The translations under genes were made by a program, and so were the position numbers. Below the pieces are notes generated by a model. It was not told the origin of the DNA, made no database searches, and saw only the letters and a program-made list of their open reading frames with translations. From Thalassospira sp. TSL5-1 (GTDB taxonomy: Bacteria > Pseudomonadota > Alphaproteobacteria > Rhodospirillales > Thalassospiraceae), in contig NZ_KV880643.1 of the NCBI RefSeq assembly GCF_001907695.1, positions 62,001 to 126,000 on the forward strand: 64,000 bases of DNA. Direction: 5' to 3'. Below are positions 43,162-53,053 of the stretch, in pieces. Position 1 is the first letter of the stretch. Each line of letters begins with the position of its first letter.

Positions 43162-44131
43162 TATTGTTTTGCAAACCCGTGATCTGGTGCGGGTGTTTGG
43201 TGGCGGGCGCACATTGTTTATGGGCAAAAAGCCATCGGTTTATGCCGTGCGCGGGGTGGATATTGCCGTGCGCAAGGGCGAGACGCTGGGTATTGTCGGG
43301 GAATCCGGCTGTGGCAAATCCACCCTGGCCCGCATGCTTGTGGGGCTGGACCGGCCCAGTGACGGCGATATTCAGCTTTCGGGTGCGCAGTTGAATGATT
43401 TGCTAAGCCAGGATCGTCATGCCCTGTCGCGACGCATTCAATATGTGTTTCAGGACCCTATCAGTTCGCTTAACCCGCGTAAATTGATCCGCGAAACCTT
43501 AAGCGCGCCGTTGCGTTATTTGCGCAATCTGTCCGGCAAGGCGCTGGAGGACCGGTTAAAAGAGCTGATGGATTGCGTGAATTTGCGCCCGGAATTCCTG
43601 GATCGTTATCCGCATGAATTTTCCGGCGGGCAGGCGCAGCGCATTGGTATTGCACGGGCCCTGGCAGCGGAGCCGGAAATTATCGTGCTTGATGAACCGG
43701 TATCGGCCCTGGATGTGTCGGTACAGGCGCAGGTTTTGAACCTGCTGGATGACTTAAAAGTGCGCTTTGGCCTGACCTATATTTTCATCAGCCATGATTT
43801 ATCGGTGGTGGAGGCCGTAAGTGACCGGGTGGCGGTGATGTATTTTGGCCGGGTGGTGGAGCAGGCAGCGGGCAAGGCCCTGTTTGTGGACCCGCACCAT
43901 CCCTATACCCGGTTGTTGCTCGATAGTGCGCCGGTGCCGGGCAAGCGTGGCTTGCAGGGCGAGGAAGCAAACGCCGAACTGCCCGACCCGATGGCACCCC
44001 CGCCGGGTTGTGCCTTTGCCCCGCGCTGTCCATATGCGCAGGATGATTGTCGAAAAAATGTACCGGAAGCCGACTTTGGGTTGGATAATCATGCTACGGC
44101 CTGTTTTCACCCGTTGGGTGGGATGACATAA
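43154..44131 (+). CDS. Dipeptide-type ABC transporter ATPase (DppF family)
   Basis: ATG 43154 with GGAGG six bases upstream gives 325 residues and overlaps the fused gene by eight bases. It has Walker A GESGCGKST, signature FSGGQAQRIGIARALA, Walker B IVLDEPVSALD and HDLSVVEAVSDR. The C-terminus has the oligopeptide-transporter Cys domain GCAFAPRCPYAQDDC. It pairs with the ATPase half of the fusion protein to drive import. It is the last structural gene before the GntR gene. Confidence 0.9.
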   Translation: MPDIVLQTRDLVRVFGGGRTLFMGKKPSVYAVRGVDIAVRKGETLGIVGESGCGKSTLARMLVGLDRPSDGDIQLSGAQLNDLLSQDRHALSRRIQYVFQDPISSLNPRKLIRETLSAPLRYLRNLSGKALEDRLKELMDCVNLRPEFLDRYPHEFSGGQAQRIGIARALAAEPEIIVLDEPVSALDVSVQAQVLNLLDDLKVRFGLTYIFISHDLSVVEAVSDRVAVMYFGRVVEQAAGKALFVDPHHPYTRLLLDSAPVPGKRGLQGEEANAELPDPMAPPPGCAFAPRCPYAQDDCRKNVPEADFGLDNHATACFHPLGGMT

Positions 44132-44208
44132 GACAGACCAATACTAAAATTGATTTGCCCGCACAGCAGGGCAGCATACAGGTCGCACTGGCGGCATATG
44201 GAGCGTGA

Positions 44209-45075
44209 ATGACCGATCGACCGACATTTCCCAAATCCCGGCAGGATGCGCTGGATAAAACACGCAAACGGGACCGCAAACGCCCCGAAGCAATCAGCGA
44301 GGCGATCAAGGATTATATCGCCCAAAAACGCTTGCGCCCCGGATCGCGCCTGCCGCAGGAGGCAGAGCTGATTTCGCTGTTGGGGGCATCGAAGGGAACG
44401 GTGCGCGAAGCCCTTAAATCGCTGGAAACGCAAGGCCTGATTGCCACCCGCACCGGGCCTGGCGGCGGGGCATTTATTGACCGCGTTCCCGAACAGCGTG
44501 CGGTGGAATTGCTGGGCAATTATTTCTTTTTCAAGGATTTGTCGATCCGCGATATTTACGAATTGCGCATCCTGCTGGAACCCGAAATGGCGGCCGCCTG
44601 CATTGGTCATATGACCGAGGATGATTTTGCCCGGCTGGAAGAAAAGATGACCTGGTATGCCCGCCAGCCCGCCAGTATCGAGGAAGCGCATCGTCAGCGC
44701 ATCAAGGAACTGGAATTTCATCTGGTTCTGGTCGAGATCTGCCCCAATCCGCTTTTGGCCTTTGTTTGCCGGTTCATGATTGACCTGTTGATGAATTTGA
44801 CAGTGTGCAAAAAGATTTATGATGAACCCAATGCCGAACTGCGCGAGGTGGGCCGCAATTATCAATTGCGTTTGATTACAGCCCTGCAAAATGGCGACGG
44901 CGAAACGGCGCGGGCGATGATTTACCAGCATATGTGTGCCGCCCAGCGTTTGATGGAAGAACAGGAAGCGGTGGTGGAACGCCGGTTTTTGCGGGTGGGC
45001 AGCAATGATGTGCCGCCTGACCAGCCCCTGAGCCCGGAATTGCAGGCGCTATCCTCGATTATCACCAAACATTGA
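44209..45075 (+). CDS. GntR-family regulator of the FadR/FCD type
   Basis: The 288-residue protein has a GntR winged helix near residues 25-85 (ISEAIKDYIAQKRLRPGSRLPQEAELISLLGASKGTVREALKSLETQGLI), with a longer basic N-terminus. The FCD ligand domain follows (IYELRILLEPEMAAACIGHM, ELEFHLVLVEICPNPLLAFV). FCD regulators normally bind small organic acids with a metal. It lies 77 bases after dppF and 43 bases before the M42-type peptidase gene. The tandem palindromes at 38363 and 38394 are its probable operators. Confidence 0.85.
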   Translation: MTDRPTFPKSRQDALDKTRKRDRKRPEAISEAIKDYIAQKRLRPGSRLPQEAELISLLGASKGTVREALKSLETQGLIATRTGPGGGAFIDRVPEQRAVELLGNYFFFKDLSIRDIYELRILLEPEMAAACIGHMTEDDFARLEEKMTWYARQPASIEEAHRQRIKELEFHLVLVEICPNPLLAFVCRFMIDLLMNLTVCKKIYDEPNAELREVGRNYQLRLITALQNGDGETARAMIYQHMCAAQRLMEEQEAVVERRFLRVGSNDVPPDQPLSPELQALSSIITKH

Positions 45076-45118
45076 CGGAACCGGGATTGTACCCGGCTTA
45101 AGACTGACAGGAGTATCC

Positions 45119-46180
45119 ATGTCTGCCCCGCACATTGATCGCGATTATCTGGCCGATATTCTGGCCCGAATGCTGGCAATTCACAGCCCGACGGGAATGA
45201 CCGACGAGATTGTCGCCTTTGTTTGCGATGAACTGGAAAGGCTGGGTGTTGAATTTGAGCTGACGCGGCGCGGGGCTATTCGTGCCCTGCTGCCAGGCAA
45301 GCGCAAAACGCCGGACAGGGCAGTTGCGGTGCATCTGGATACGCTGGGCGCGATTGTGAAGGAAATCAAGGATAATGGCCGCCTGGCGATTATGTCGGTC
45401 GGGCACTGGTCATCGCGCTTTGCCGAAGGGGCGCGGGTGACGGTTTATGGTGATGATGGCAAAAAATGGCGCGGCACGATTGTGCCCAACAAGGCATCGG
45501 GCCATACCTATAATACCGAAATTGACAGCCAGCCGGTGGCCTGGAGCCAGGTGGAAGTTCGCCTGGATGAACGGGTTGCCAATGGTAAGGATGTGATGGC
45601 GATCGGGGTTAATATTGGCGATTTGATTGCCATTGATACCAATACCGAATTTACCGATAGCGGCTTTGTCGTGTCGCGCCATCTCGATGACAAGGCCGGT
45701 GTGGCATCGGTTTTGGCGATGATCAGGGCCGTGATGGAAAACGGCATTTCCCTGCCGGTCAATTGCCGGGTGATTTTCACTATTGCCGAGGAAGTCGGCC
45801 TGGGCGGGGCGCATGTGCTTGATGGTGATGTAGGGGAACTGGTGGCGGTGGATAATGGCACTCATGCACCGGGACAAAATACCAGCGAATATGGTGTCAC
45901 CATCGCCATGATGGATATGTCCGGCCCGTTTGACCGGAAGCTGAACCGCCATCTGATTGATTTATGCAAGACCAGCGATATTGAACATTCGCGCGATGTG
46001 TTCAAATTTTACCGCAGCGATGTGGCCTCCGCCCTTGAGGCGGGGTACGACACCCGCGCTGCGCTGATCTGTTTTGGCCTTGATGCCTCGCACGGGCATG
46101 AACGGGCCCATATGGACAGTTTTGTTGCCGTTGCCCGCCTGTTGCTGGCTTATGTGCAAAGCCCGCCGGTGGTATCCTGA
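45119..46180 (+). CDS. M42-family metallopeptidase, NAGGN-system (trio_M42) subfamily
   Basis: The 353-residue protein has the dinuclear zinc motifs AVAVHLDTLGAIV, SRHLDDKAGVA, TIAEEVGLGGAHVL and the final HxHERAHMDS. The stretch GHWSSRFAEGARVTVYGDDGKKWRGTIVPNKASGHTYN is typical of the M42 subfamily first linked to N-acetylglutaminylglutamine amide osmolyte operons. Neither of the other osmolyte genes is present here, so this copy serves another role. It is the last gene of the GntR-regulated module and probably trims imported peptides in the cytoplasm. Confidence 0.8.
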   Translation: MSAPHIDRDYLADILARMLAIHSPTGMTDEIVAFVCDELERLGVEFELTRRGAIRALLPGKRKTPDRAVAVHLDTLGAIVKEIKDNGRLAIMSVGHWSSRFAEGARVTVYGDDGKKWRGTIVPNKASGHTYNTEIDSQPVAWSQVEVRLDERVANGKDVMAIGVNIGDLIAIDTNTEFTDSGFVVSRHLDDKAGVASVLAMIRAVMENGISLPVNCRVIFTIAEEVGLGGAHVLDGDVGELVAVDNGTHAPGQNTSEYGVTIAMMDMSGPFDRKLNRHLIDLCKTSDIEHSRDVFKFYRSDVASALEAGYDTRAALICFGLDASHGHERAHMDSFVAVARLLLAYVQSPPVVS

Positions 46181-46194
46181 GGCGTTTGGAACGA

Positions 46195-46227
46195 CAGAAC
46201 CGGCACCTTCAGAAGGTGCCGGTTCTG
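46195..46227. terminator. Long hairpin between convergent genes
   Basis: CAGAACCGGCACCTT and AAGGTGCCGGTTCTG form a perfect 15-bp stem around CAG, in the gap between the convergent M42-peptidase and symporter genes. The U-run is weak (ATTT), so it may work as a bidirectional terminator or a REP-like stem. Confidence 0.6.
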
Positions 46228-46252
46228 ATTTGACGGTGTTGGTAAAGCAGGT

Positions 46253-47773
46253 TTATTTGACCTTTTTGATCTCGCCACGTTCGATTTTTTGCCAGTATTG
46301 GGCGGCTTCGCGTTTGACAACCGGCATCAGGAAATACAGGCCAACCACGTTGGGCAGGGCCATTGCGAAGATCATGGCATCGGAAAAGTCGATGACCGGG
46401 CCAAGATTCATGCTAGCCCCGATAATGACGCACAGGCAGAAAAAGCCCTTGAACACCGTTTCTTTGCCTTTGCCTTCACCAAACAGATAAGTCCATGCCT
46501 TAAGCCCGTAATAGGACCAGGACAGCATGGTGGAAAAGGCAAACAGCACAACCGCCAGCGCCAGAACGATGGGGAACCAGGTAAAGGCGGTGGCATAGGC
46601 CGCGGATGTCAGCTCAACACCGGTCAGGTCGGTTTGCAGCTCGCCGGAAATGGTGATGACAATGGCGGTCATGGTGCAAATAACAACCGTATCAATAAAC
46701 GGTTCGAGAAGGGCAACATAACCTTCGGTAATCGGTTCCTTGGTCCGCACGGCCGAGTGCGCAATCGCGGCAGAGCCAATACCGGCTTCGTTAGAGAAAG
46801 CCGCCCGCTTGAAACCCTGAATCAGCGCGCCGATCATGCCGCCGGCCACACCGGCACCGGTAAAGGCCCCGTTGAAAATGCGATAGATGGCATCCCCGGC
46901 ATGGTCCAGATTCATGCCAATAATGATAAGGCCGGAAATAACGTAAATAACCGCCATGAAGGGCACGATTTTTTCCGTCACTTTGGCAATCGACTTGATG
47001 CCGCCAATAATGACCATCCCGACAATGGCGGCCATGACCAGGCCGAACAACCACCCATTTCCGCTAAGAAAACTTTGTTCGCCGCCGGTGACATTGACAA
47101 TTTGCTGAAAGGCCTGGTTGGCCTGAAACATATTGCCGCCGCCAATGGCACCGCCAATGCAGCAAATGGAAAACAGAATGGCAAGCACGCGGCCAAGGCC
47201 GGGTTTTCCCTGTTCTTTTAGTCCCTTAGACAGATAATACATCGGCCCGCCGGAAATGCGGCCATCGGCATATTCATTGCGAAATTTAACGCCCAGCGTA
47301 CATTCGGTGAATTTTGACGCCATGCCCAAAAGCCCGGCCAAAATCATCCAGAAGGTGGCGCCGGGGCCGCCAATGGAGATGGCAACGGCGACCCCGGCAA
47401 TGTTGCCCAGCCCGACGGTGCCGGAAAGCGCGGTTGCCAGGGCCTGGAAATGGGATACTTCGCCCGCATCGTTGGGGTCGGAATAATCCCCCTTGACCAG
47501 CAAGATTGCATGACCAAATTTGCGAAATTGAACAAATCCAAAATAAAGGGTGAAAATGGTTGCGGCGAGAACCAGCCAGCCAACAATCAGCGGAAAGTCA
47601 ACATCGCCTACTGACACGCTGTAAAAAATGGCACCGGCAATCACATTGGAAATTGGGGCGACTGTTTCGTTAATCGCCTGGTCCATACCGCCCTGCTGGG
47701 CCTGTGCCACATGCGCACAGGATAAAATGGCCACACCCGCCACCGAGGCGGGAATCCATTTTGTTGAAAACAT
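46253..47773 (-). CDS. Alanine/glycine:cation symporter (AGCS family)
   Basis: The 506-residue membrane protein has the AGCS signature [26 protein letters not shown] and further conserved blocks ([34 protein letters not shown]). It should import alanine or glycine with sodium. An unusual N-terminus ([21 protein letters not shown]) looks like a cleavable signal peptide ahead of the usual first helix. It follows the universal stress gene after 86 bases on the same strand. It could supply amino-acid uptake alongside the neighbouring peptide and beta-alanine clusters, but nothing shows co-regulation. Confidence 0.88.
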   Translation of the reverse strand: MFSTKWIPASVAGVAILSCAHVAQAQQGGMDQAINETVAPISNVIAGAIFYSVSVGDVDFPLIVGWLVLAATIFTLYFGFVQFRKFGHAILLVKGDYSDPNDAGEVSHFQALATALSGTVGLGNIAGVAVAISIGGPGATFWMILAGLLGMASKFTECTLGVKFRNEYADGRISGGPMYYLSKGLKEQGKPGLGRVLAILFSICCIGGAIGGGNMFQANQAFQQIVNVTGGEQSFLSGNGWLFGLVMAAIVGMVIIGGIKSIAKVTEKIVPFMAVIYVISGLIIIGMNLDHAGDAIYRIFNGAFTGAGVAGGMIGALIQGFKRAAFSNEAGIGSAAIAHSAVRTKEPITEGYVALLEPFIDTVVICTMTAIVITISGELQTDLTGVELTSAAYATAFTWFPIVLALAVVLFAFSTMLSWSYYGLKAWTYLFGEGKGKETVFKGFFCLCVIIGASMNLGPVIDFSDAMIFAMALPNVVGLYFLMPVVKREAAQYWQKIERGEIKKVK

Positions 47774-47859
47774 GAGATGCTCCTGATCTTGTCTTTTTTA
47801 TTTCCCGTATTTGCGGCTTTGCGCCGTCTGAGGTTGTGTGATGTCGAAAAGGGCAGGGC

Positions 47860-48294
47860 TTAGGGAACAACGGTAACAGGCAGGGGGGCCGCCTGAACAA
47901 GGGTCAGGGCCAGACTGCCGAGCAGACGGGCACCAAGACCCGATCCCCCCTTACGGCCAATCACAATTTGGCAGGCCTGTTTTTCCTTGGCGATTTTGCA
48001 CATCAATTCGCCCGAATGCCCGTAGCGGACTTCGTAAGTTACGGCGATGTTGCGTTTACGCAGGATTTCAAGGGCGGGGTTAAGTGTGGCTTCGGCGCGG
48101 CCAAGTTCTTCGGTGCGGCGTTGGTGGCGTTCTTCAAGTTCCTGGGCGGAAAGAAAGCTGTAGGGCGACCATTCAAGAATATAGGCAATATGAATGGGGC
48201 ATCCTGCAGCTTCGGCGCGGGAACCGGCAAATTCAACGGCACGATGTGCCGCATCAGTGCCATCAAACCCGACAAGGATGGGATGATCGGACAT
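47860..48294 (-). CDS. Universal stress protein (UspA family)
   Basis: The start at 48294 has TGGAGC seven bases upstream and gives MSDHPILVGFDGTDAAHRAVEFA, the classic UspA opening. The 144 residues fit one Usp domain, with the C-terminal ATP-type motif GRKGGSGLGARLLGSLALTLVQAAPLPVTVV. Longer in-frame starts up to 48447 add 51 residues without homology. The protein probably binds ATP and responds to stress or starvation. It may be co-transcribed with the symporter gene that follows. Confidence 0.88.
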   Translation of the reverse strand: MSDHPILVGFDGTDAAHRAVEFAGSRAEAAGCPIHIAYILEWSPYSFLSAQELEERHQRRTEELGRAEATLNPALEILRKRNIAVTYEVRYGHSGELMCKIAKEKQACQIVIGRKGGSGLGARLLGSLALTLVQAAPLPVTVVP

Positions 48295-49008
48295 GGCTTT
48301 TGCTCCATAAGGGATGGTTTTTAAAGCGTCCGGCGGCGTGTTGGAAAAGCCCGATGTCAACGATGTTCGCCACCTGAAAATTGCGGCGAACGGCAATAGG
48401 GCCTGCTTGTGTGCCATCGCCCTGCGAACTGCCCGATTGTGCCTCAATCGTGGTCATCTTTGCCTCCCCTACCCGCGGGATGTGCCTTGCGCTGTAATCG
48501 TACCGATGTGGCGCCGGTTCGCGGTAGGTCGTTTGCTGCGGACGTTGGCATCGGCAGATTAGAAATTCAACGTGCCGGTTTGCAGGTTGTTCCGAAAAAA
48601 ACGAAATCAATTTATGATTTAACCCGTCCATCTGGCGGGTTTTGCGGAAACATCTTTGAAATAACAGTGTTTTTTTCGAGACAGGAAAAGTGCAATTTTG
48701 CGGGTAAAATTAATCTTGACCAAATGATCAGGATTGATCATGCTGTCAAAGTCAGAGAGAGGCTCCTGACCGTGTAAGCAATGTTAAAAGACAAAAACAC
48801 GGCGGGATAAAAATAAGGGATCGACGGCCCTGATCGCAAAAATGCGGCGGGTCTGTTGAAAAACGCCAGGATTACAAAATACCGGATATATCAGGGTTGG
48901 CAGCATCGTGCATGCCATCAACGCTCGTGATGTATCTGTTTGCTGTATTTCTGTCGCATGTCTCTCGCTGGCGCAGGAGAGGACGCCTTTAGCGCAGGGA
49001 GACATGAA
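48295..49008. other. Long intergenic region (714 bases) upstream of preT
   Basis: This region separates the stress-protein gene from preT. It contains the RutR-like box at 48716 and an overlapping -35-like TTGACC. Around 48621-48644 AACCCG/CGGGTT could form a short hairpin. I find no convincing ORF; small frames there lack ribosome sites and family likeness. Confidence 0.5.
48716..48731. promoter_or_regulatory. RutR-like operator upstream of preT
   Basis: TTGACCAAATGATCAG matches the E. coli RutR consensus TTGACCAnnTGGTCAA at 12 of the 14 defined positions. It also overlaps a possible -35 element, TTGACC. It lies 277 bases before preT, so a long leader or another start is implied. RutR is encoded in the same cluster. 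Confidence 0.65.
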
Positions 49009-50355
49009 ATGACGACCCAGCAGGCAAAGCCCGCTTTGCAAACCGGCCAGATGTCGGCTGTTGCCATTGCCGATAATTTTTCCGATCTGCACCCGCCTTT
49101 TTCCACCTTGCAGGCCATGGCCGAAAGCAACAGGTGCCTGTATTGTTATGATGCACCCTGTGTCACGGCGTGCCCGACATCGATTGATATTCCCAGTTTC
49201 ATTCGTAAAATCAGCACCGGCAACCCGGATGGGGCGGCAAAAACCATTTTGTCGGCCAATATCATGGGCGGCACCTGTGCCCGGGCCTGCCCGACCGAGG
49301 TTCTGTGTGAACAGGCCTGTGTGCGCAACGTTGCCGAAGACGAAGCCGTCGAAATTGGCAGTTTGCAACGCTACGCCGTTGACCATTTAATGGCGCGAAA
49401 CCTGCCGCATCCGTTTAAACGGGCAGAGGCCACTGGCAAAAAAATTGCCGTGATTGGTGCCGGTCCCGCCGGGTTAAGCTGCGCACACCGGGCAGCCATG
49501 CTGGGCCATGATGTGACGGTATTTGAAGCCAAGCCGAAACCGGGCGGCCTGAATGAATATGGCCTTGCGGCCTATAAAATGACCAACGATTTCGCCCAGC
49601 GCGAGGTTGAATTCCTGCTGGGTATCGGCGGCATCACCATTGAATATGGCAAGGCGCTGGGCCGTGACATTGCGCTTGCGGATGTTAAATCATCCTTTGA
49701 TGCGGTGTTTGTTGGCGTTGGCCTTGGCGCCACCAATAATCTGGGCCTGGCCGGAGAGGCCGCCAGCGGCGTTGATGATGCGATTGATTTTATTGAAAAC
49801 CTGCGTCAGGCCAGTGACAAATCCACCCTGCCGGTCGGTAATTCGGTTGTGGTGATTGGCGGGGGCAATACCGCGATTGATGCCGCCGTGCAGGCCAAGC
49901 GCCTGGGGGCCGATGAAGTAACCCTGGTTTACCGTCGCGGTCCCGAACATATGTCCGCCACTGAATTTGAACAGGAACTGGCGAAGATCAATGGCGTGAT
50001 CGTGCGGTATTGGGCCAAACCGGTTGAGATCAAGGCCAATGGCCGCCTGATGGGCATGGTGTTTGAAAAAACCGCCCTGGATGCCAGCGGCAAGCTGGTG
50101 GGAACCGGCGAGACCTTTGAGGTCAAAACCGATCAGGTTTTAAAGGCGATTGGTCAGAAGATCAAAACCGATGACCTTGCAGGCATGGAAATTTCCGGCG
50201 GCAAGATTGTGGTGGATGACACCTATCAAACAACGGCACCGGGTATTTTTGCCGGGGGCGACTGTATCAAAAGCGGCGAGGATTTGACCGTTCAGTCGGT
50301 TGAAGATGGCAAATGTGCCGCCATCGCCATTGATGCCTTTTTGAAAACCGCCTGA
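49009..50355 (+). CDS. preT: NAD-dependent dihydropyrimidine dehydrogenase, FAD/Fe-S subunit
   Basis: ATG 49009 follows AGGGAG by seven bases; longer frames from 48940 add unrelated residues. The 448-residue protein has the Cys sets CLYCYDAPCVTACP and GGTCARACPTEVLCEQAC for [4Fe-4S] clusters, an FAD motif VIGAGPAGLSCAHRAAMLGHDVTVFEA, and an NAD(P) motif VVIGGGNTAIDAAVQAK. It passes electrons from NAD(P)H to PreA for reduction of uracil or thymine (the reverse reaction is possible). It is first of preT-preA-hydrolase, with 25 bases to preA. Confidence 0.93.
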   Translation: MTTQQAKPALQTGQMSAVAIADNFSDLHPPFSTLQAMAESNRCLYCYDAPCVTACPTSIDIPSFIRKISTGNPDGAAKTILSANIMGGTCARACPTEVLCEQACVRNVAEDEAVEIGSLQRYAVDHLMARNLPHPFKRAEATGKKIAVIGAGPAGLSCAHRAAMLGHDVTVFEAKPKPGGLNEYGLAAYKMTNDFAQREVEFLLGIGGITIEYGKALGRDIALADVKSSFDAVFVGVGLGATNNLGLAGEAASGVDDAIDFIENLRQASDKSTLPVGNSVVVIGGGNTAIDAAVQAKRLGADEVTLVYRRGPEHMSATEFEQELAKINGVIVRYWAKPVEIKANGRLMGMVFEKTALDASGKLVGTGETFEVKTDQVLKAIGQKIKTDDLAGMEISGGKIVVDDTYQTTAPGIFAGGDCIKSGEDLTVQSVEDGKCAAIAIDAFLKTA

Positions 50356-50380
50356 GCATTGCCCGCCGAGGAGAGAGAAC

Positions 50381-51658
50381 ATGGCTGATTTAAGCTGCAA
50401 GATTGCTGGTATCGATAGCCTTAACCCGTTCTGGCTGGCATCCGCACCGCCGACGGACAAGAAATACAATGTCGTGCGCGCCTTTCAGGCCGGTTGGGGC
50501 GGCGTTGTCTGGAAAACGCTGGGGATTGACCCGCCCGTGGTCAATGTATCGTCACGTTATGGGGCGCATCACGACCAAAACCGTCGCCTTTTGGGCATTA
50601 ACAATATCGAACTGATTTCCGACCGCCCATTGGCGCTCAACCTTCAGGAAATTCGCGAATGCCGGGCAGAATGGCCCGATCATGTGATCATCGGGTCGAT
50701 GATGGCCCCGATTGAAGAACGCGCCTGGAAAGACCTGGCCCAGCAGATTGCCGAAAGCGGGGTGCATGGCATTGAACTTAACCTTGGCTGCCCGCATGGC
50801 ATGTGCGAACGCGGCATGGGTTCCGCCATTGGTCAGGTGCCGGAAATGGTGGAGCAGGTCACGCGCTGGGTTAAGGAAGCCGTCGATATTCCCGTTTTCA
50901 CCAAATTGACGCCCAATATTACCAATATCCTGTGGTCGGCCGAGGCCGCGCTTAAGGGCGGGGCGGATGCCGTTTCGCTTATTAACACTGTTAACTCCAT
51001 CATTTCCGTCGATCTTGATCAGATGGTGCCTGAACCGATGGTGGATGGCAAAGGAACCCACGGGGGTTATTGTGGGTCGGCGGTGAAGCCGATTGCGCTG
51101 AATATGGTGGCCGAAATTGCCCGCACCCCGGAAACCCGGGCGCTGGAAATTTCCGGCATTGGCGGCATTACCACCTGGAAAGACGCCGCCGAATTTATGG
51201 CGTTAGGCGCCAATGCGGTGCAGGTTTGTACGGCCGCGATGATTTATGGTTTCCGCGTTGTCGATGATTTGATCGATGGCATGTCGCAATGGATGGATGA
51301 TCAGGGCTATAGCAGTGTTGACCAGTTTACCCGCAAGGCGGTGCCGCAGGTGGCGAACTGGAACGAACTGAACATGAATTTCGATACCAAGGCCGTGATT
51401 GACCCGGATAAATGTATCGAATGTGGCCGTTGCCATATTGCCTGCGAAGATACATCGCACCAGGCGATTGCCATGAATGCCAAGCCCGAAGGCGGCAAGG
51501 AATTTGTTGTGATTGACGAGGAATGTGTGGGTTGTAACCTGTGTTACCACATTTGCCCGGTGCCCGACTGTATCACGATGGAACCGGTCAAAACCGACAA
51601 GCCCTATATGACCTGGCCGCAACATCCGCTTAACCCGATGCGTGACGCCGCCGAATAG
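50381..51658 (+). CDS. preA: NAD-dependent dihydropyrimidine dehydrogenase, pyrimidine-reducing subunit
   Basis: The 425-residue protein has the FMN/TIM-barrel block NPFWLASAPPTDKKYNVVRAF, the substrate segment LNLGCPHGMCERGMGSAIGQ, and two C-terminal [4Fe-4S] motifs, CIECGRCHIAC and CVGCNLCYHICPVPDC. In mammalian enzymes the active loop has Cys at the position of Ile in GSAIGQ; I believe bacterial PreA proteins commonly differ there too. It reduces the pyrimidine ring using electrons from PreT. It ends 69 bases before the amidohydrolase gene. Confidence 0.93.
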   Translation: MADLSCKIAGIDSLNPFWLASAPPTDKKYNVVRAFQAGWGGVVWKTLGIDPPVVNVSSRYGAHHDQNRRLLGINNIELISDRPLALNLQEIRECRAEWPDHVIIGSMMAPIEERAWKDLAQQIAESGVHGIELNLGCPHGMCERGMGSAIGQVPEMVEQVTRWVKEAVDIPVFTKLTPNITNILWSAEAALKGGADAVSLINTVNSIISVDLDQMVPEPMVDGKGTHGGYCGSAVKPIALNMVAEIARTPETRALEISGIGGITTWKDAAEFMALGANAVQVCTAAMIYGFRVVDDLIDGMSQWMDDQGYSSVDQFTRKAVPQVANWNELNMNFDTKAVIDPDKCIECGRCHIACEDTSHQAIAMNAKPEGGKEFVVIDEECVGCNLCYHICPVPDCITMEPVKTDKPYMTWPQHPLNPMRDAAE

Positions 51659-51727
51659 GCGCAGCAGCCCCGCAAATTGTGCATTTATGTGCATTTATAT
51701 GCCCCACATATGAAAGGACTTTGATTG

Positions 51728-53005
51728 ATGACTGCTGCGTCAACCGCCCGTAACCTGAACATCAATGGCGACCGCCTTTGGGACAGCCTGATGGAAATGG
51801 CGAAAATCGGCAAAACCGCCAAGGATGGGGTCTGCCGCCTGGCCCTGACCGATCTGGACCGGGAAAGCCGTGATTTGTTCATCAAATGGTGCAAGGATGA
51901 AGGCTGCTCGATCCGCATTGACAAGATGGGCAATATCTTTGCCCGTCGCGAAGGCAAAAACCCCGACCTGCCGCCAATTGTTGCCGGTAGCCACCTTGAT
52001 AGCCAGCCGACCGGCGGCAAATATGATGGCGTTTATGGGGTGCTAAGCGGGCTTGAGGTGATCCGCACCCTGAATGATGCCAAATACGAAACCGAAGCCC
52101 CGGTAGAGGTTGTGTGCTGGACCAACGAGGAAGGATCGCGCTTTGCCCCGGCAATGGTGGCATCGGGCGTGTTTGCCAAAGTGTTTGACCTGGAATACGG
52201 CCATTCCCGCGCCGATGTTGATGGCAAAACCATGGGCGAGGAACTTCAGCGCATCGGCTATATGGGCGATGACGATGCCACGATTGATGCCCATCCGATG
52301 GGGGCCTATTTTGAAGCCCATATCGAGCAGGGGCCGATCCTGGAAGATGAAGGCATGGATATTGGCATTGTCACCGATGCGCAAGGTCAACGGTGGTATG
52401 AAATTACCCTGACCGGGGTGGAGGCCCATGCCGGACCGACCCCGATGACCTCGCGCAAGGATGCGCTGTTGGGGGCGGCACGCATTATTGAACTGGTCAA
52501 TAAAATTGGCCTCGATCGCGGGCCGCTGGCCTGTGCCACGGTCGGCATGATGCAAATCCACCCGAATTCGCGCAATGTCATCCCCGGTCGTGTGTTCCTG
52601 ACCGTCGATTTCCGCCACCCCGATGATGCCGTTCTGGCCGATATGGATGCCGCCCTTCGCAAAGGGGTGGAGGAGATTAAATCCGGCATTGGCCTTGACT
52701 GCGAATTTGAGCAGATCTTCTATTACGCACCGGTGCCATTTGACCCGGCCTGTGTGGACGCGGTGCGCAAGGGCGCGGAACGCGGCGGGTATAAGGCCCG
52801 CGAAATCGTTTCCGGTGCCGGGCATGATGCCTGCTATCTTGCCAAGGTCACACCCACCGCGATGATCTTCATCCCCTGTGTGGATGGCATTTCCCATAAC
52901 GAGATCGAGGAAGTGCATAAACACTGGTCAGATGCGGGCGGGCAGGTGCTGCTGGATGCGGTTTTGGCCAAGGCGGATGAAAAACCGGCGGAAACCGCCG
53001 CCTGA
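51728..53005 (+). CDS. Zn-dependent hydrolase, beta-ureidopropionase/carbamoylase (M20) family
   Basis: ATG 51728 follows AAAGGA; a TTG directly before it is the only other start. The 425-residue protein has GSHLDSQPTGGKYDGVYG, CWTNEEGSRFAPAM, EAHIEQGPILEDEG, VEAHAGPTPMTSRKDAL and SGAGHDACYL, the metal and substrate motifs of the hydantoinase/carbamoylase family. Placed after preTA, it probably hydrolyses N-carbamoyl-beta-alanine, releasing CO2 and ammonia. A second, nitrilase-type beta-ureidopropionase is encoded at 60104, so this one may instead take thymine-derived or other N-carbamoyl substrates. Confidence 0.85.
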   Translation: MTAASTARNLNINGDRLWDSLMEMAKIGKTAKDGVCRLALTDLDRESRDLFIKWCKDEGCSIRIDKMGNIFARREGKNPDLPPIVAGSHLDSQPTGGKYDGVYGVLSGLEVIRTLNDAKYETEAPVEVVCWTNEEGSRFAPAMVASGVFAKVFDLEYGHSRADVDGKTMGEELQRIGYMGDDDATIDAHPMGAYFEAHIEQGPILEDEGMDIGIVTDAQGQRWYEITLTGVEAHAGPTPMTSRKDALLGAARIIELVNKIGLDRGPLACATVGMMQIHPNSRNVIPGRVFLTVDFRHPDDAVLADMDAALRKGVEEIKSGIGLDCEFEQIFYYAPVPFDPACVDAVRKGAERGGYKAREIVSGAGHDACYLAKVTPTAMIFIPCVDGISHNEIEEVHKHWSDAGGQVLLDAVLAKADEKPAETAA

Positions 53006-53053
53006 CGCAGCATTTAAGGACAAAGCCGATTTATCTGGTGAAAGTGTTACCTC

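Noticed and set aside
46289..47221. 310-codon plus-strand frame opposite the symporter gene
   Set aside because: Shadow of the AGCS transporter; low-complexity Asn/Gly/His content.
48295..48447. 51-residue N-terminal extension of the universal stress protein
   Set aside because: The UspA homology and a good ribosome site begin at 48294; the extension has no homology.
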